A stretch of DNA of 42,939 nt, taken from DATJFQ01 sp035495555 (GTDB lineage: Bacteria; Acidobacteriota; Vicinamibacteria; Vicinamibacterales; 2-12-FULL-66-21). How positions within the stretch are numbered: the stretch's first letter is position 1; every line of letters starts with the position of its first letter. Where the stretch lies: positions 1 through 42,939 of the forward strand of contig DATJFQ010000005.1 in assembly GCA_035495555.1 (NCBI GenBank), written 5' to 3'. The position numbers and the translations under genes were made by a program. The notes under the pieces were generated by a model. The model saw nothing but the letters and a program-made list of their open reading frames with translations. It searched no databases and had not been told where the DNA came from. Positions 1 to 8,732 of the stretch are shown here, piece by piece.

Positions 1-1865
1 GCCCAGGGATCCTGGCGTTGCGTGGCGAGGCGTGCCGGAACCGTAGCCACCGTGAACGTGCGCGGGTCGAGCGATGGTCGCAGTTCGCTCCAGTCGATCG
101 GTACGGAGACAGGAGCGCCCTCCCGCGCGCGTGTGGAGAACGCGGCAATCGACGTATTCGTCCGGTTGTTGCGCAGGTAGTCGACCAGAATCTGCCGCTC
201 GCGGCCGTGCTTGCGGAACTCCGTGGTGAAGAGAGCCGCGTCGTGGCGGACGAGCGCTTCGGCGAGCGAGCGGGCGAAAGCCAGGCACTCGTCCCACGGC
301 CGCTTCCGCGCGAGCGGGACGACGACGTGCAGGCCGCGGCCGCCTGTGGTCTTGAGCCAGCTCTCGAGGTGTAGCGTGTGCAGCATGTCGCGCACAAGGC
401 GCGCCGCGTCCGCGACGGCGGCCCACGTGACTTTCGCGCCGGGGTCCAGATCGATGACGACGCGGTCAGGCAGTTCGACCTTGTCGTAGTGCGTGTTCCA
501 GGTGTGGATCTCGAGGATGTCCATCTGCGCGAGCGCGACGATCGCGTCGGGCGATTCGATCACGAGGTACTCGCCGACCTTCGTCTTCTCCTGAATGCGG
601 ACCCGCTCGAGTTGCGGTGGGGCCCAGAGCTTCGAGTGCTTCATGTAGATGCAGTCGCTGTTGATGCCCTCGCCGCAGCGGACGAGCGTCAGCGGGCGGC
701 CGTCGACGTGCGGCATCATCGCGTCCGCGACCGCGCCGTAGTAGCCGGCGATATCGAGCTTCGTCAGCCGCGGTTTCGGGTACATCACGCGATCCGGGTG
801 TGTAATGGTCACACCCAGTACGCGCGGCTCGGCACTCGCGGAGGGCTGACGTTTTCGGGACGATGTAGAAATCTTTCGGCTGCGCGACGGTGATGGGGCG
901 GGCGTCGCCGGGCGTTCGCGGCCGACGGAGCGTGGCGGTTTGTCGCTGCGCAGCCCCTGGAACGACGGATGTCGGATTTTTCCTTCGCCCGTCCACTCGG
1001 TGAACACGACCTCGCCGACCAGCTTCGGCTCGACCCAGTGCGCGTGGCGGCCAAGCCATCCGGGCGGCGGCGGTGTGAACGGAGAACGTTCGATTTCGAT
1101 GGCTTCGAGCCGTCGGCGCAAGTCGAGTGACGACTTCGTGGTAAAGCCGGTCCCCACCTTTCCCGCGAACACCAGCGCGTCTGGTTTGGCATTCGTGGTT
1201 TCGCCATTGGGCAGGTCGTAGTAGCCGACGAGCAGCGCGCCGATCCCCTGCCGTGAGCCTTCGGGATCGGTGAAGCCGCCTATCACGAACTCCTGCCGCT
1301 GCACGCATTTCGTCTTCACCCAGCCGGTGCGTTTGCCGCTCATGTACGGCTGGTCATGCCGCTTCGAGACGATGCCTTCGGCGCCAAGGCGGCAGGCCTC
1401 GCGGAACGCGTCGGCGCCGCTGCCCTCGATGTGTTCCGCGTATTGAATACGGCTGCCTCGAACCACCTCGTGCAGAGCAGCCTTGCGGCGGTGAAGCGGT
1501 TGGCCAAGTAGGGAGCGTCCGTTGAGATAGAGGATGTCGAACACGAAATAGACGAGCGTGGCCTGCGGCTCGCTGCCGGCGTTCTGAAGTGCCTGAAAGC
1601 TCGTGCGGCCGTCGGGCAGCACCATGCAGACTTCGCCATCGAGCAGCGCCGATTGCACCTTCAGATCTCCGGCAGCCTTCACGACGGCAGGGTAGGCGTG
1701 GGTCCAGTCTTTTCCGTTGCGGCTGATGAGTTCGATCCGCTTCCCGTCAATCCGGCAGCCGATGCGATAACCGTCGTACTTCAGCTCGTGAATCCATTCC
1801 GCACCTTCGGGCGGCGTCTTCACGAGCTGAGCGAGTTGCGGCCGATACGGTGGGATCCGCGGCAC
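1..1865 (-). CDS. ligD: LigD, ATP-dependent DNA ligase/polymerase of NHEJ (3' end outside window)
   Basis: Non-homologous end-joining ligase that joins Ku-bound double-strand breaks. It has ligase-then-polymerase (LIG-POL) order with no N-terminal phosphoesterase domain. Seen: adenylation motif ELKYDGYR with Lys29, EGIVSKR, and GWVKTKC, then a linker of about 60 residues. From about residue 350 comes the LigD primase-polymerase domain, with VTITHPDRVMYP and a DLDP metal motif near residue 470. The gene runs off the window inside the polymerase domain. GTG at 1865 is chosen because the ligase homology begins about 25 residues later and a TATCAT -10-like box ends exactly 6 nt before it, with no Shine-Dalgarno. 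The frame stays open upstream, and another GTG lies 45 nt further back. It is divergent from the lipoprotein at 1931. No Ku gene is in view. Confidence 0.93.
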   Translation of the reverse strand, partial: MPRIPPYRPQLAQLVKTPPEGAEWIHELKYDGYRIGCRIDGKRIELISRNGKDWTHAYPAVVKAAGDLKVQSALLDGEVCMVLPDGRTSFQALQNAGSEPQATLVYFVFDILYLNGRSLLGQPLHRRKAALHEVVRGSRIQYAEHIEGSGADAFREACRLGAEGIVSKRHDQPYMSGKRTGWVKTKCVQRQEFVIGGFTDPEGSRQGIGALLVGYYDLPNGETTNAKPDALVFAGKVGTGFTTKSSLDLRRRLEAIEIERSPFTPPPPGWLGRHAHWVEPKLVGEVVFTEWTGEGKIRHPSFQGLRSDKPPRSVGRERPATPAPSPSRSRKISTSSRKRQPSASAEPRVLGVTITHPDRVMYPKPRLTKLDIAGYYGAVADAMMPHVDGRPLTLVRCGEGINSDCIYMKHSKLWAPPQLERVRIQEKTKVGEYLVIESPDAIVALAQMDILEIHTWNTHYDKVELPDRVVIDLDPGAKVTWAAVADAARLVRDMLHTLHLESWLKTTGGRGLHVVVPLARKRPWDECLAFARSLAEALVRHDAALFTTEFRKHGRERQILVDYLRNNRTNTSIAAFSTRAREGAPVSVPIDWSELRPSLDPRTFTVATVPARLATQRQDPW

Positions 1866-1871
1866 CCCGCG

Positions 1872-1877
1872 ATGATA
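1872..1877 (-). promoter_or_regulatory. -10-like box for leaderless ligD
   Basis: On the minus strand TATCAT is followed by exactly six bases and then the GTG start. A TTGCAA lies 19 bp upstream, a long spacer for a -35. There is no purine-rich ribosome-binding sequence. The spacing predicts transcription starting at the start codon. This is inferred from sequence only. Confidence 0.4.
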
Positions 1878-1930
1878 CGCAAAGACGGCGGCCGCCTTGC
1901 AACGGTGCACCGCGTGGAGGTCGAGCAGCA

Positions 1931-2407
1931 ATGAGGTTCCAGACTCTCGGGGCGATGGCGGCGGCGATCACATTCGCGATCGGCAGTGCGGCGTGCGGAC
2001 ACGGGCCGTCCGCCTCGCAGGACCGATCCAGCACACCACCGGAAACGCCGACGGCCACCAGGTCCAACACGCCGATGACGACGACGGTGACTGGTTGTCT
2101 TGCGGCTGGCGATGCGGCTGATACGTACGTCCTGAACGCGGCGCGCGCCGACGGCGCCACGACCAGCGCGACGTACCATCTGTTAGGCACCAACCCCGCG
2201 CAGTTGCGCGATCACATCGGCGAAGAAGTGAAGGTGTCGGGCACCGTCACCTCCGGCGAGCAGATCGCGGAGCGCTCGATGCCGCAGGCGGAAACCGAGA
2301 AGGCGAAGGGGACGAGCGGCACCCCCGTCGTGCAGACGCAGACGGATGTCCAGATCCGCCGCCTGCAGGTGAGTTCGGTCGCTCCCCAAGGCCAGAAGTG
2401 CCGGTAG
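1931..2407 (+). CDS. small secreted lipoprotein with VTGCL motif
   Basis: About 158 aa. The N terminus MRFQTLGAMAAAITFAIG is a lipoprotein signal ending in a GSAAC lipobox, so the protein should be lipidated and anchored in the envelope. A Ser/Thr/Pro-rich linker follows, then a compact domain starting TTVTGCL and containing a GEEVKVSGTV strand. This resembles small OB-fold-like acidobacterial lipoproteins in which VTGCL opens the domain. ATG 1931 is preferred over the longer open frame from 1850 because it begins a proper signal peptide and has GTGGAGG about 10 nt upstream. It is divergent from ligD. The function is unknown. Confidence 0.75.
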   Translation: MRFQTLGAMAAAITFAIGSAACGHGPSASQDRSSTPPETPTATRSNTPMTTTVTGCLAAGDAADTYVLNAARADGATTSATYHLLGTNPAQLRDHIGEEVKVSGTVTSGEQIAERSMPQAETEKAKGTSGTPVVQTQTDVQIRRLQVSSVAPQGQKCR

Positions 2408-2506
2408 GCGTCGGCCTCTTGCCCTGGGCGTATCGCTGGTCGCCGTATCCTGTTTGGAAGTGAAGGTGCGCCCAGGGCCGCCGCGGCCACGACGGCAAAC
2501 CGGCGA

Positions 2507-3454
2507 ATGCCTGACGGCAAACGATTTGCTGGGGCATACCGCGGAGCGACCGATTTGCCCAGCGTAAGAGGACGGCGTCCCCGGCGGCTGTCGCCGGAGG
2601 AGCGGAAGTCACTCACCCACGGCGATTTCTGGATACCCGAAGAAGAGCGCGAGGTCTATCGGCGGGCGTTGAGCGCGCTGAACGAGGCCCGCGTGCCCTA
2701 CGTCGTGGCGGGCGCCTACGCGATTTACGAGCATACGGGCATCTACCGCCAGACGAAGGATTTGGATCTGTTCGTCGAGCCGTCGGTCGTGGTCCCCGCC
2801 GCGCGCGCGCTGCATGCGGCCGGCTTCGTGATGCGGCTCGAGGACCTGCACTGGCTCGCCAAGGCCACCGTCGGCGAGCGCTTCGTCGACATCATCTACG
2901 GGATGGGCAACGGCATCGCCTTGATCGACTCGGGCTGGCTCGAGCACAGCCGGGAGGGCGTCCTCGCCGCTGAGCCTGTTCGCATCGCGCCAGCCGAAGA
3001 GCTAATCTGGCACCGCCTCTTCATCAGCGAACGCCACCGGCACGACATGTCCGACGTCGTCCACCTCATTCTCTGTATGGGCGACGTGCTGGACTGGGAA
3101 CGGCTGGTCCTGCGGGTGGGGCAGAACTGGCCGCTCCTTCTCGCGCAGTTGCAGATGTTCAGCTACGTCTACCCGGGCTATCGCAGCAATGTCCCCAACT
3201 GGGTGATGGAGCAGTTGATCGAGCAGGCTCGCGCCGACATCGGACGCGACGAGGAAGAAGCCGACGTGACTCGCGGGACGCTGATTTCGCGCTTCAGCTT
3301 TGCCATCGACGTGCGCGAGTGGGGTTTTTCCGACCCCCGCGGCGAATTGATCCGGCGGGCCCGCAACCAACAGGTGATCCGCGATATTGCCGCCTCCGAC
3401 GTCTGGGACGAACGCAGCGAAGAACGAGCGGAACCTCGCGACGAGCCTCAATAA
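2507..3454 (+). CDS. nucleotidyltransferase-like protein
   Basis: 315 aa, soluble. Residues from about 67 (VVAGAYAIYEHTG) through TKDLDLFVEP match the start of the minimal nucleotidyltransferase fold: a Gly/Ala-rich helix followed by an Asp-x-Asp metal pair. This is typical of AbiEii-like and uncharacterised nucleotidyltransferase families. The rest (LIWHRLFISERHRHDMSDV and a long helical C terminus) is also common in such proteins. The substrate cannot be told. No antitoxin-like partner is adjacent, so a toxin-antitoxin role is not supported. The start is uncertain: no clear ribosome site precedes ATG 2507, and the first 35 residues are basic and low in complexity. Confidence 0.7.
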   Translation: MPDGKRFAGAYRGATDLPSVRGRRPRRLSPEERKSLTHGDFWIPEEEREVYRRALSALNEARVPYVVAGAYAIYEHTGIYRQTKDLDLFVEPSVVVPAARALHAAGFVMRLEDLHWLAKATVGERFVDIIYGMGNGIALIDSGWLEHSREGVLAAEPVRIAPAEELIWHRLFISERHRHDMSDVVHLILCMGDVLDWERLVLRVGQNWPLLLAQLQMFSYVYPGYRSNVPNWVMEQLIEQARADIGRDEEEADVTRGTLISRFSFAIDVREWGFSDPRGELIRRARNQQVIRDIAASDVWDERSEERAEPRDEPQ

Positions 3455-3519
3455 TCTCCCAACCCCCGCCCTCACGTCCTCGTCTAAGCTGCTAGCAAAT
3501 CAGCAGTGGGAGGACGTGC

Positions 3520-6003
3520 GTGCCTGTTTTCGAGTCACTCGTACGCGACCTGCGCTACGCGTTTCGGATGCTGCGCAAGACCCCGGGATTCACCATTGCC
3601 GCCGCGGTCACGCTGGCGCTCGGCATCGGAGCCAACACCGCGGTGTTCAGCGTCGTGAACGCACTGCTGTTCACGCCCCTTCCATATCCCGGTCCCGACC
3701 GGCTCGCGCTGCTCGAATACCACACGAGAGATCCGAAGGCCGGCGACAACCGCGACGTCGGCGCCGACGGCCGGATGTGGCTGGCGGTGCGCGATTATAC
3801 GAGCACGATCGATGCGGCAGTACTGGGCGGCACCGCCGGCGTGAACCTGGTCGCCGGCGATCGCGCGGCGTATGTCCAGCAGCAGCGGGTGAGCGCCGGT
3901 TACTTCCACGTCGTGGGCATCCTGCCGACGATTGGGAGGGAGTTCACGCGCGACGAAGACGTCGCGGGCGGCCCGGCGGTGGTGATTCTGAACTACCCGT
4001 TGTGGAAGTCGATGTTCAACGCGGACCCCTCCATCGTCGGCCGTACGATCCAGCTGCGCGGCGAGTCTTACACGGTCATCGGGGTTCTCCCCGAGAACTT
4101 CCCAATCACCCAGAGAAGCAGTTTCTCGGGCGGACAAGGCGTCGATCTCTGGACGCCGCTGCGCCCGTCGACCACCGGTGAAGGCGGCGGCATCAACTAC
4201 TCCGTCGTCGCGCGGCTGCACGACGGCGTGAACTGGGCCCAGGCACAGGACGACGTGCACAATGCGTCTTCGCACGCATTCCCGCACGTCGATCCGGGCA
4301 CGATTGCGGAACTGGGCCTCGTGCCGATGCAGCAGGCAATGACGGCGTCGATTCGTGAACCGCTCATGATGTTGTGGGGAGCCGTCGGCATCGTGCTGCT
4401 CATCGCCTGCGTCAATATCGCCGGGCTGCTGCTGGCCCGCGGGGCGACGCGGACCCGGGAAGTCGCGACGCGGATGGCGCTCGGCAGCGGCCGCGCGGCG
4501 GTGATCCGGCAACTGCTCGTGGAAAGCGTGGCGCTGGCGTCGATCGGCGGGGTTCTCGGGCTGGCCGTCGGCTGGCTCGTGCTGAAAGCGATTGGGGACC
4601 TCGCCGCGCAGACGTTCGATCTCTGGCAACCCCTGTCGCTCGACGGCCGGGCCCTCGCCGTCACCATCCTGTTCGCGCTCGGCACGAGCATCGTGTTCGG
4701 TCTGGCGCCGGCCATTCAGGCGGCGCGGCTCGATGTCCGCGCCGGTCTCGGCGAAGGGGGCACGCGCGGTGTCGCGGGCGCGTCGAATCGCTGGCCTCGG
4801 CGCGTGCTGGTCGTCGCGGAAGTCGCGCTCGGCGTCGTCCTGCTGATCAGCAGCGGTCTGCTCGTGCGAACCTTCGTGCATCTCCGGGATCTCGCTCCTG
4901 GGTTCAACGATCGGAATCTGGTGTCGATCAGCGTGTCGCTGCAGGACGCGCGCTACAAAGATCCCGTGGCGGTGCAGGGCCTCTTCGACGAAACGCTTCG
5001 CCGGATACGCAGCATTCCCGGCGTCGAAGGCGCGGGTGTGGCGCTGGGCATGCCTTATACAAGGCTGCTCAACAACGGGATGCGCCGCGTCGACGGGCCC
5101 GAGATCGATGCGACGGGCGCGGGAAAGATCACGAACGAAAGCTACGTCACGCCGGGCTTTTTCGAAACCCTGCAGGTGCCCGTCCGGCAGGGGCGCGCGT
5201 TCACGGACGCCGACACCGCCTCGTCACCGCTGGTCGCCGTCGTCAACGAAGCATTCGTCGCGCGGTATTTCAAGAAGGACCCGGCGGTGATTGGACGGCA
5301 CCTCGCGTCCGGGAAGGACGTGCGCGAGATCGTGGGCGTCGTCGGGAACATCCAGCAGGGTTCGGCAGGATGGGGCAATTTCGAGCCGATTTCGCCGTTG
5401 CCGTGTTTGTATGTGCCGGTGTCGCAGACGTCCAGCGGTTTCCTCACGCTGGTCCACACCTGGTTCCAGCCATCATGGGCGGTCCGGACGTCGCTGCCGC
5501 TCGAGACGGTCGTCCCGCGGATCCGCGAGGTCCTTCAGGGCGTCGACCCGCACCTCCCGATCGCGCAGGTGAGCACGATCGACGATCTCCGCGGCGAAAA
5601 ACTGGTGTCGCAGCGGTTCATGATGCTGCTCGTCGCGGGCCTCGGAGTGCTGGCGCTCGTGCTGTCCGCCGTGGGTCTGCAGGGGCTCATCGCGAGCAGC
5701 GTCAGCGAACGGACGCGCGAACTGGGCGTACGGCTCGCGCTCGGTGCCACCGGTTCGCAGGTGATGGGCAACGTGGTCGTGCCCGGCCTGACGATCGCGC
5801 TCGTCGGGGTCACGATCGGCAGCCTTGCCGCGTTGGCGACGACCCGCCTGATGCAGTCGTTCATCTGGGGCGTGAAGGCCACGGATCCGCTGACCTTCAT
5901 CGCCGTCGTCGCCACGCTCCTCGCAGTCGCGCTGCTCGCGAGCGTGATACCGGCGATGCGGGTGCTGAGGCTGGATCCGGCAAAAACGCTGCGCGCCGAA
6001 TAG
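3520..6003 (+). CDS. ADOP-family MacB-like ABC transporter permease
   Basis: 827 aa inner-membrane permease of the acidobacterial duplicated orphan permease (ADOP) family, related to the MacB/FtsX permease half but without an ATPase domain. Seen: the N-terminal hallmark DLRYAFRMLRKTPGFT, a first membrane helix at about 25-48, a periplasmic MacB_PCD domain to about 280, and helices near 282-306, 328-355, 378-406 and 428-452. A second periplasmic domain follows, then a C-terminal block of helices (about 700-812) with the SERTRELGVRLALGA signature. Length is normal for the family. The GTG start has GGGAGGA seven bases upstream. No ATP-binding gene is adjacent, as is usual for ADOPs. The substrate is unknown; efflux or envelope remodelling is a guess from MacB. 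Confidence 0.92.
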   Translation: MPVFESLVRDLRYAFRMLRKTPGFTIAAAVTLALGIGANTAVFSVVNALLFTPLPYPGPDRLALLEYHTRDPKAGDNRDVGADGRMWLAVRDYTSTIDAAVLGGTAGVNLVAGDRAAYVQQQRVSAGYFHVVGILPTIGREFTRDEDVAGGPAVVILNYPLWKSMFNADPSIVGRTIQLRGESYTVIGVLPENFPITQRSSFSGGQGVDLWTPLRPSTTGEGGGINYSVVARLHDGVNWAQAQDDVHNASSHAFPHVDPGTIAELGLVPMQQAMTASIREPLMMLWGAVGIVLLIACVNIAGLLLARGATRTREVATRMALGSGRAAVIRQLLVESVALASIGGVLGLAVGWLVLKAIGDLAAQTFDLWQPLSLDGRALAVTILFALGTSIVFGLAPAIQAARLDVRAGLGEGGTRGVAGASNRWPRRVLVVAEVALGVVLLISSGLLVRTFVHLRDLAPGFNDRNLVSISVSLQDARYKDPVAVQGLFDETLRRIRSIPGVEGAGVALGMPYTRLLNNGMRRVDGPEIDATGAGKITNESYVTPGFFETLQVPVRQGRAFTDADTASSPLVAVVNEAFVARYFKKDPAVIGRHLASGKDVREIVGVVGNIQQGSAGWGNFEPISPLPCLYVPVSQTSSGFLTLVHTWFQPSWAVRTSLPLETVVPRIREVLQGVDPHLPIAQVSTIDDLRGEKLVSQRFMMLLVAGLGVLALVLSAVGLQGLIASSVSERTRELGVRLALGATGSQVMGNVVVPGLTIALVGVTIGSLAALATTRLMQSFIWGVKATDPLTFIAVVATLLAVALLASVIPAMRVLRLDPAKTLRAE

Positions 6004-6097
6004 TCGCTAGTAACCAGTACCCAGTGACCAGTAAAGACTCGGAACTGGCCACTGGAAACCGGAAACTGGCCACCGGCCACCCCCCACTGGCCGCCAG
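6004..6097. repeat. CCAGT / ACTGG inverted word array between convergent genes
   Basis: The whole 94-bp spacer between the ADOP stop and the MFS stop consists of the pentamer CCAGT (three copies first) and then its complement ACTGG (four or more copies), with 2-6 nt variable gaps. Left and right halves can pair, so the transcript of either gene would end in an imperfect hairpin. It is one of a series of such arrays in this window. Confidence 0.8.
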
Positions 6098-7396
6098 TCA
6101 GAGGCTCTTTGTACCGGTATCGACGGCCGGCACCGGGAGAATGCCTCGTTCGATGTATATCGGGCGCACGATCGCGCGCAGCGACGGCAGCCTCCCGGCG
6201 AACCAGAGGCCGGTGAGCACGCACACTCCGCCGCACAGGCCGATCGTCGTCTCTGCGCCGATGCGATCGGCGGCCACGCCGGCGAGCAGGCTGCCGATCG
6301 GCGCGCTCCCGAAAAACGCCATCGTGTAGAACGCCATCACGCGGCCGCGGACGCGGTCGTCGACGAGTGTCTGCAGGACCGTGTTCGTCGCGGCCATCTG
6401 CAGGATGAACCCGGCGCCGACCACCGTCAGCACGGCTGCGGCAACGAGTTCCGTGCGCGAGAGTGAAAAGCCAATCAGGCCGGTTCCGAAGGCGAGCGTC
6501 GCAAACATCACGACCTTGCCGAGGCCGACGACCGATTTTCGCTGGGCGAGGTACAGCGCGCCCGCGAGTGCGCCGACACCGCTGGCGGTCATGAGGAGGC
6601 CGAGCGCGTTCGGTCCACCGTGGAGCACCTCGGTCACGACGGCGGGCATCAGCACGGTGTAGGGCATCGCCATCGTGCTGACGATCGCCAGGACGATGAG
6701 CGCGGTGCGGATCGGCGCCGACCCGATGACATACTGCCAGCCGTCGCGAAGGTCCTGCAGCACGTGTGCCTCGGCGCGTTCGCGGCGGCCCGCCAGCGTC
6801 ATGCGCATCGCGATGAGCGACGCGATCACGAACAGATACGAGAACGCGTCAATCGCGAAGCACCAGCCCTCGCCGACGGCGGCAATGATGGCGCCGCCGA
6901 TCGACGGACCGATGATGCGGCTGCCGTTGACCATCGACGAGTTGAGCGCGATGGCGTTGGCGAGGTCGGCGCGATCCTCCACCATCTCGACGACGAACGC
7001 CTGGCGCGCCGGCGTATCGAAGGCGTTGATGAGACCCTGGCACACCTGCAGCAACAGAATGTCGCGGACCGAAATCCATCCCGAGAGCGTCAGCACCGCC
7101 AGCGCCGCCGATTGCAGCATCGAGAGCGCCTGCGTGATCACGAGGATGTGCTGGCGGTTCACGCGGTCGACGATCACCCCAGCAAACGGCGCGAGAATCA
7201 GCGTCGGCACCTGCCCGCAGAAGCCGACGACGCCGAGCAGCAGTTCCGATCCGGTCAACCGGTACACGAGCCAGCTCGTGGCGATTCGCGTAATCCAGGT
7301 CCCGATCAGCGAGACGCTCTGCCCGCCAAAGAACAGTCGATAGTTGCGGTGCCGCAGCGCCCGCGTCATCCGCGCCCGAGCTTCAAGCATCATCAC
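6098..7396 (-). CDS. MFS transporter, EntS/MFS_3-like
   Basis: 432 aa polytopic inner-membrane protein. The N terminus ALRHRNYRLFFGGQSVSLIG is characteristic of the MFS_3 (enterobactin exporter-like) branch. The cytoplasmic loop between helices 2 and 3 has GVIVDRVNRQHIL, and FDTPARQAFV follows. Twelve hydrophobic segments can be read. The family exports siderophores or drugs by proton antiport; the substrate is not evident here and no siderophore genes are nearby. The first three codons after GTG are ATG ATG CTT, so the exact start is uncertain by a few residues. It is convergent with the ADOP permease and divergent from the AI-2E gene. Confidence 0.88.
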   Translation of the reverse strand: MMMLEARARMTRALRHRNYRLFFGGQSVSLIGTWITRIATSWLVYRLTGSELLLGVVGFCGQVPTLILAPFAGVIVDRVNRQHILVITQALSMLQSAALAVLTLSGWISVRDILLLQVCQGLINAFDTPARQAFVVEMVEDRADLANAIALNSSMVNGSRIIGPSIGGAIIAAVGEGWCFAIDAFSYLFVIASLIAMRMTLAGRRERAEAHVLQDLRDGWQYVIGSAPIRTALIVLAIVSTMAMPYTVLMPAVVTEVLHGGPNALGLLMTASGVGALAGALYLAQRKSVVGLGKVVMFATLAFGTGLIGFSLSRTELVAAAVLTVVGAGFILQMAATNTVLQTLVDDRVRGRVMAFYTMAFFGSAPIGSLLAGVAADRIGAETTIGLCGGVCVLTGLWFAGRLPSLRAIVRPIYIERGILPVPAVDTGTKSL

Positions 7397-7466
7397 TTAC
7401 CGCACCCAGCATCCAGCCCCCCCCGCCTCCCGCCTCGAGCCTCGCGCGTTACACTGTCGAGGCGCC

Positions 7467-8537
7467 GTGCGACGAACGATCGACATCGCTCCAGCCGCTA
7501 TCGTCAAGATCCTTGCCGCGATCGTGCTGGTCTGGCTCTGGCTGAGATTATGGCCGTTGCTGATCGTCATTGTCATGGCCGCCGTGCTGGCCATCGCGCT
7601 CGATCCGGCCGTCCTGTGGCTCCAACGGCGCCGCGTGCACCGCGGCGTCGCTGCGTTCGGCGTCGTCGCGGCCTTCGCGGTCGTCATCGTGGTGTTCTTC
7701 TGGATGGCCGGTTCATCACTGGTCAATCAGGCGCACACGCTCGGAGGGCGGCTGTCCGACGTAGGTGCGGACGTCATGGCCCGATTGCCGACGTGGCTGA
7801 GCGACGCGCTGAGCAAAAAGGGGTTCACCCCCGACGCGTCGTCGATCGGCACGTTCGCGCTGGCAGGCGGCAGCATGATCGGGAGCGCCCTCGTGGCGTC
7901 GCTGCTGGCGTTGATTCTCACTATCTACCTCATTATCGAAGGCCCGGAGACGTACGCCTGGCTCGTGGCCTACGCGCCTCCGAAGCACCGGTCGCGCGTG
8001 CACCTGACCGCGCGCGAGGCCCGCAAAGCAATCTTCGGCTATGCCGTCGGTAATGCCGCGACGTCGCTCTTCGCCGGCATCGTGGTCCTCGTCACCCTGG
8101 AACTGCTGCACGTCCCGGCGGCATTTCTCCTTGCCGTGCTGGCGGGCGTGTTCGACTTCGTACCGGTGATAGGTTTCTTCTGTGCGTCGATTCCGGCCAT
8201 TCTTCTCGCGCTCACGAAATCGGCGACCGTAGCGCTCATCGTGACCGCCGTCTACATCGCCGAACACGTCGTCGAGAACTACTACATCGGTCCGCGTGTT
8301 TATGGCGATCGCCTGAAACTGTCGAACCTGGCCGTCATCATCGCGCTCGCCGTCGGCGCGGAGATTGGAGGCGTGATCGGCGCCGTCCTGGCACTGCCGT
8401 TTGCAGCGCTCTATCCGGTCATCGAGAGCGTCTGGTTAGGGGAGTATCTCGGACGCGCGACAACGGAGGCGCACAGGCGCATCGAGCATCGGGGGCCCGA
8501 TGCCTCCGATTCCGATCTGCCGTCGAATGATCAGTGA
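7467..8537 (+). CDS. AI-2E family transporter (PF01594-type permease)
   Basis: 356 aa. Hydrophobic segments flank a cytoplasmic amphipathic region; the family-typical C-terminal half includes VGNAATSLFAGIVVLV, the FDFVPVIGFFCASIPA turn, a YIAEHVVENYYIGPRVYG stretch and a final ALPFAALYPVIE helix. The family includes TqsA-like AI-2 exporters and Na+/H+ antiporters, so the substrate cannot be assigned from sequence. GTG 7467 is chosen over the longer open frame from 7344: the extra residues are low-complexity and overlap the divergent MFS gene, and a TACACT box ends 11 nt before GTG. Confidence 0.87.
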   Translation: MRRTIDIAPAAIVKILAAIVLVWLWLRLWPLLIVIVMAAVLAIALDPAVLWLQRRRVHRGVAAFGVVAAFAVVIVVFFWMAGSSLVNQAHTLGGRLSDVGADVMARLPTWLSDALSKKGFTPDASSIGTFALAGGSMIGSALVASLLALILTIYLIIEGPETYAWLVAYAPPKHRSRVHLTAREARKAIFGYAVGNAATSLFAGIVVLVTLELLHVPAAFLLAVLAGVFDFVPVIGFFCASIPAILLALTKSATVALIVTAVYIAEHVVENYYIGPRVYGDRLKLSNLAVIIALAVGAEIGGVIGAVLALPFAALYPVIESVWLGEYLGRATTEAHRRIEHRGPDASDSDLPSNDQ

Positions 8538-8732
8538 TCGCCGGCGCGCGGCGCGGCGAGGGTCTGGTGGTATCCTCTTCGCTCGGCATGGCGGTTGCCA
8601 CTGGAGTGGCTGCGTTGCGTTCACCATGCTGGAAATGGCGGTATACCAGCGGTATTCAGCAACCGAACACGCTTTTCCGTAGCGGCAGGTTCAAGAAGCC
8701 GTAGGTCCTAGATTTTTTCGGGGAGGAAGACT

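Noticed and set aside
466..1308. 280-codon minus-strand frame inside ligD
   Set aside because: Out of frame with the ligase and polymerase motifs, which run continuously from 1865 to the window edge.
2507..3454. AbiE-type toxin-antitoxin system
   Set aside because: The nucleotidyltransferase-like fold is present, but there is no antitoxin partner gene next to it.
6620..8053. 477-codon plus-strand frame across the MFS gene and AI-2E start
   Set aside because: Composition is Arg/His/Asp-rich with no hydrophobic pattern; the real genes in other frames explain the region.
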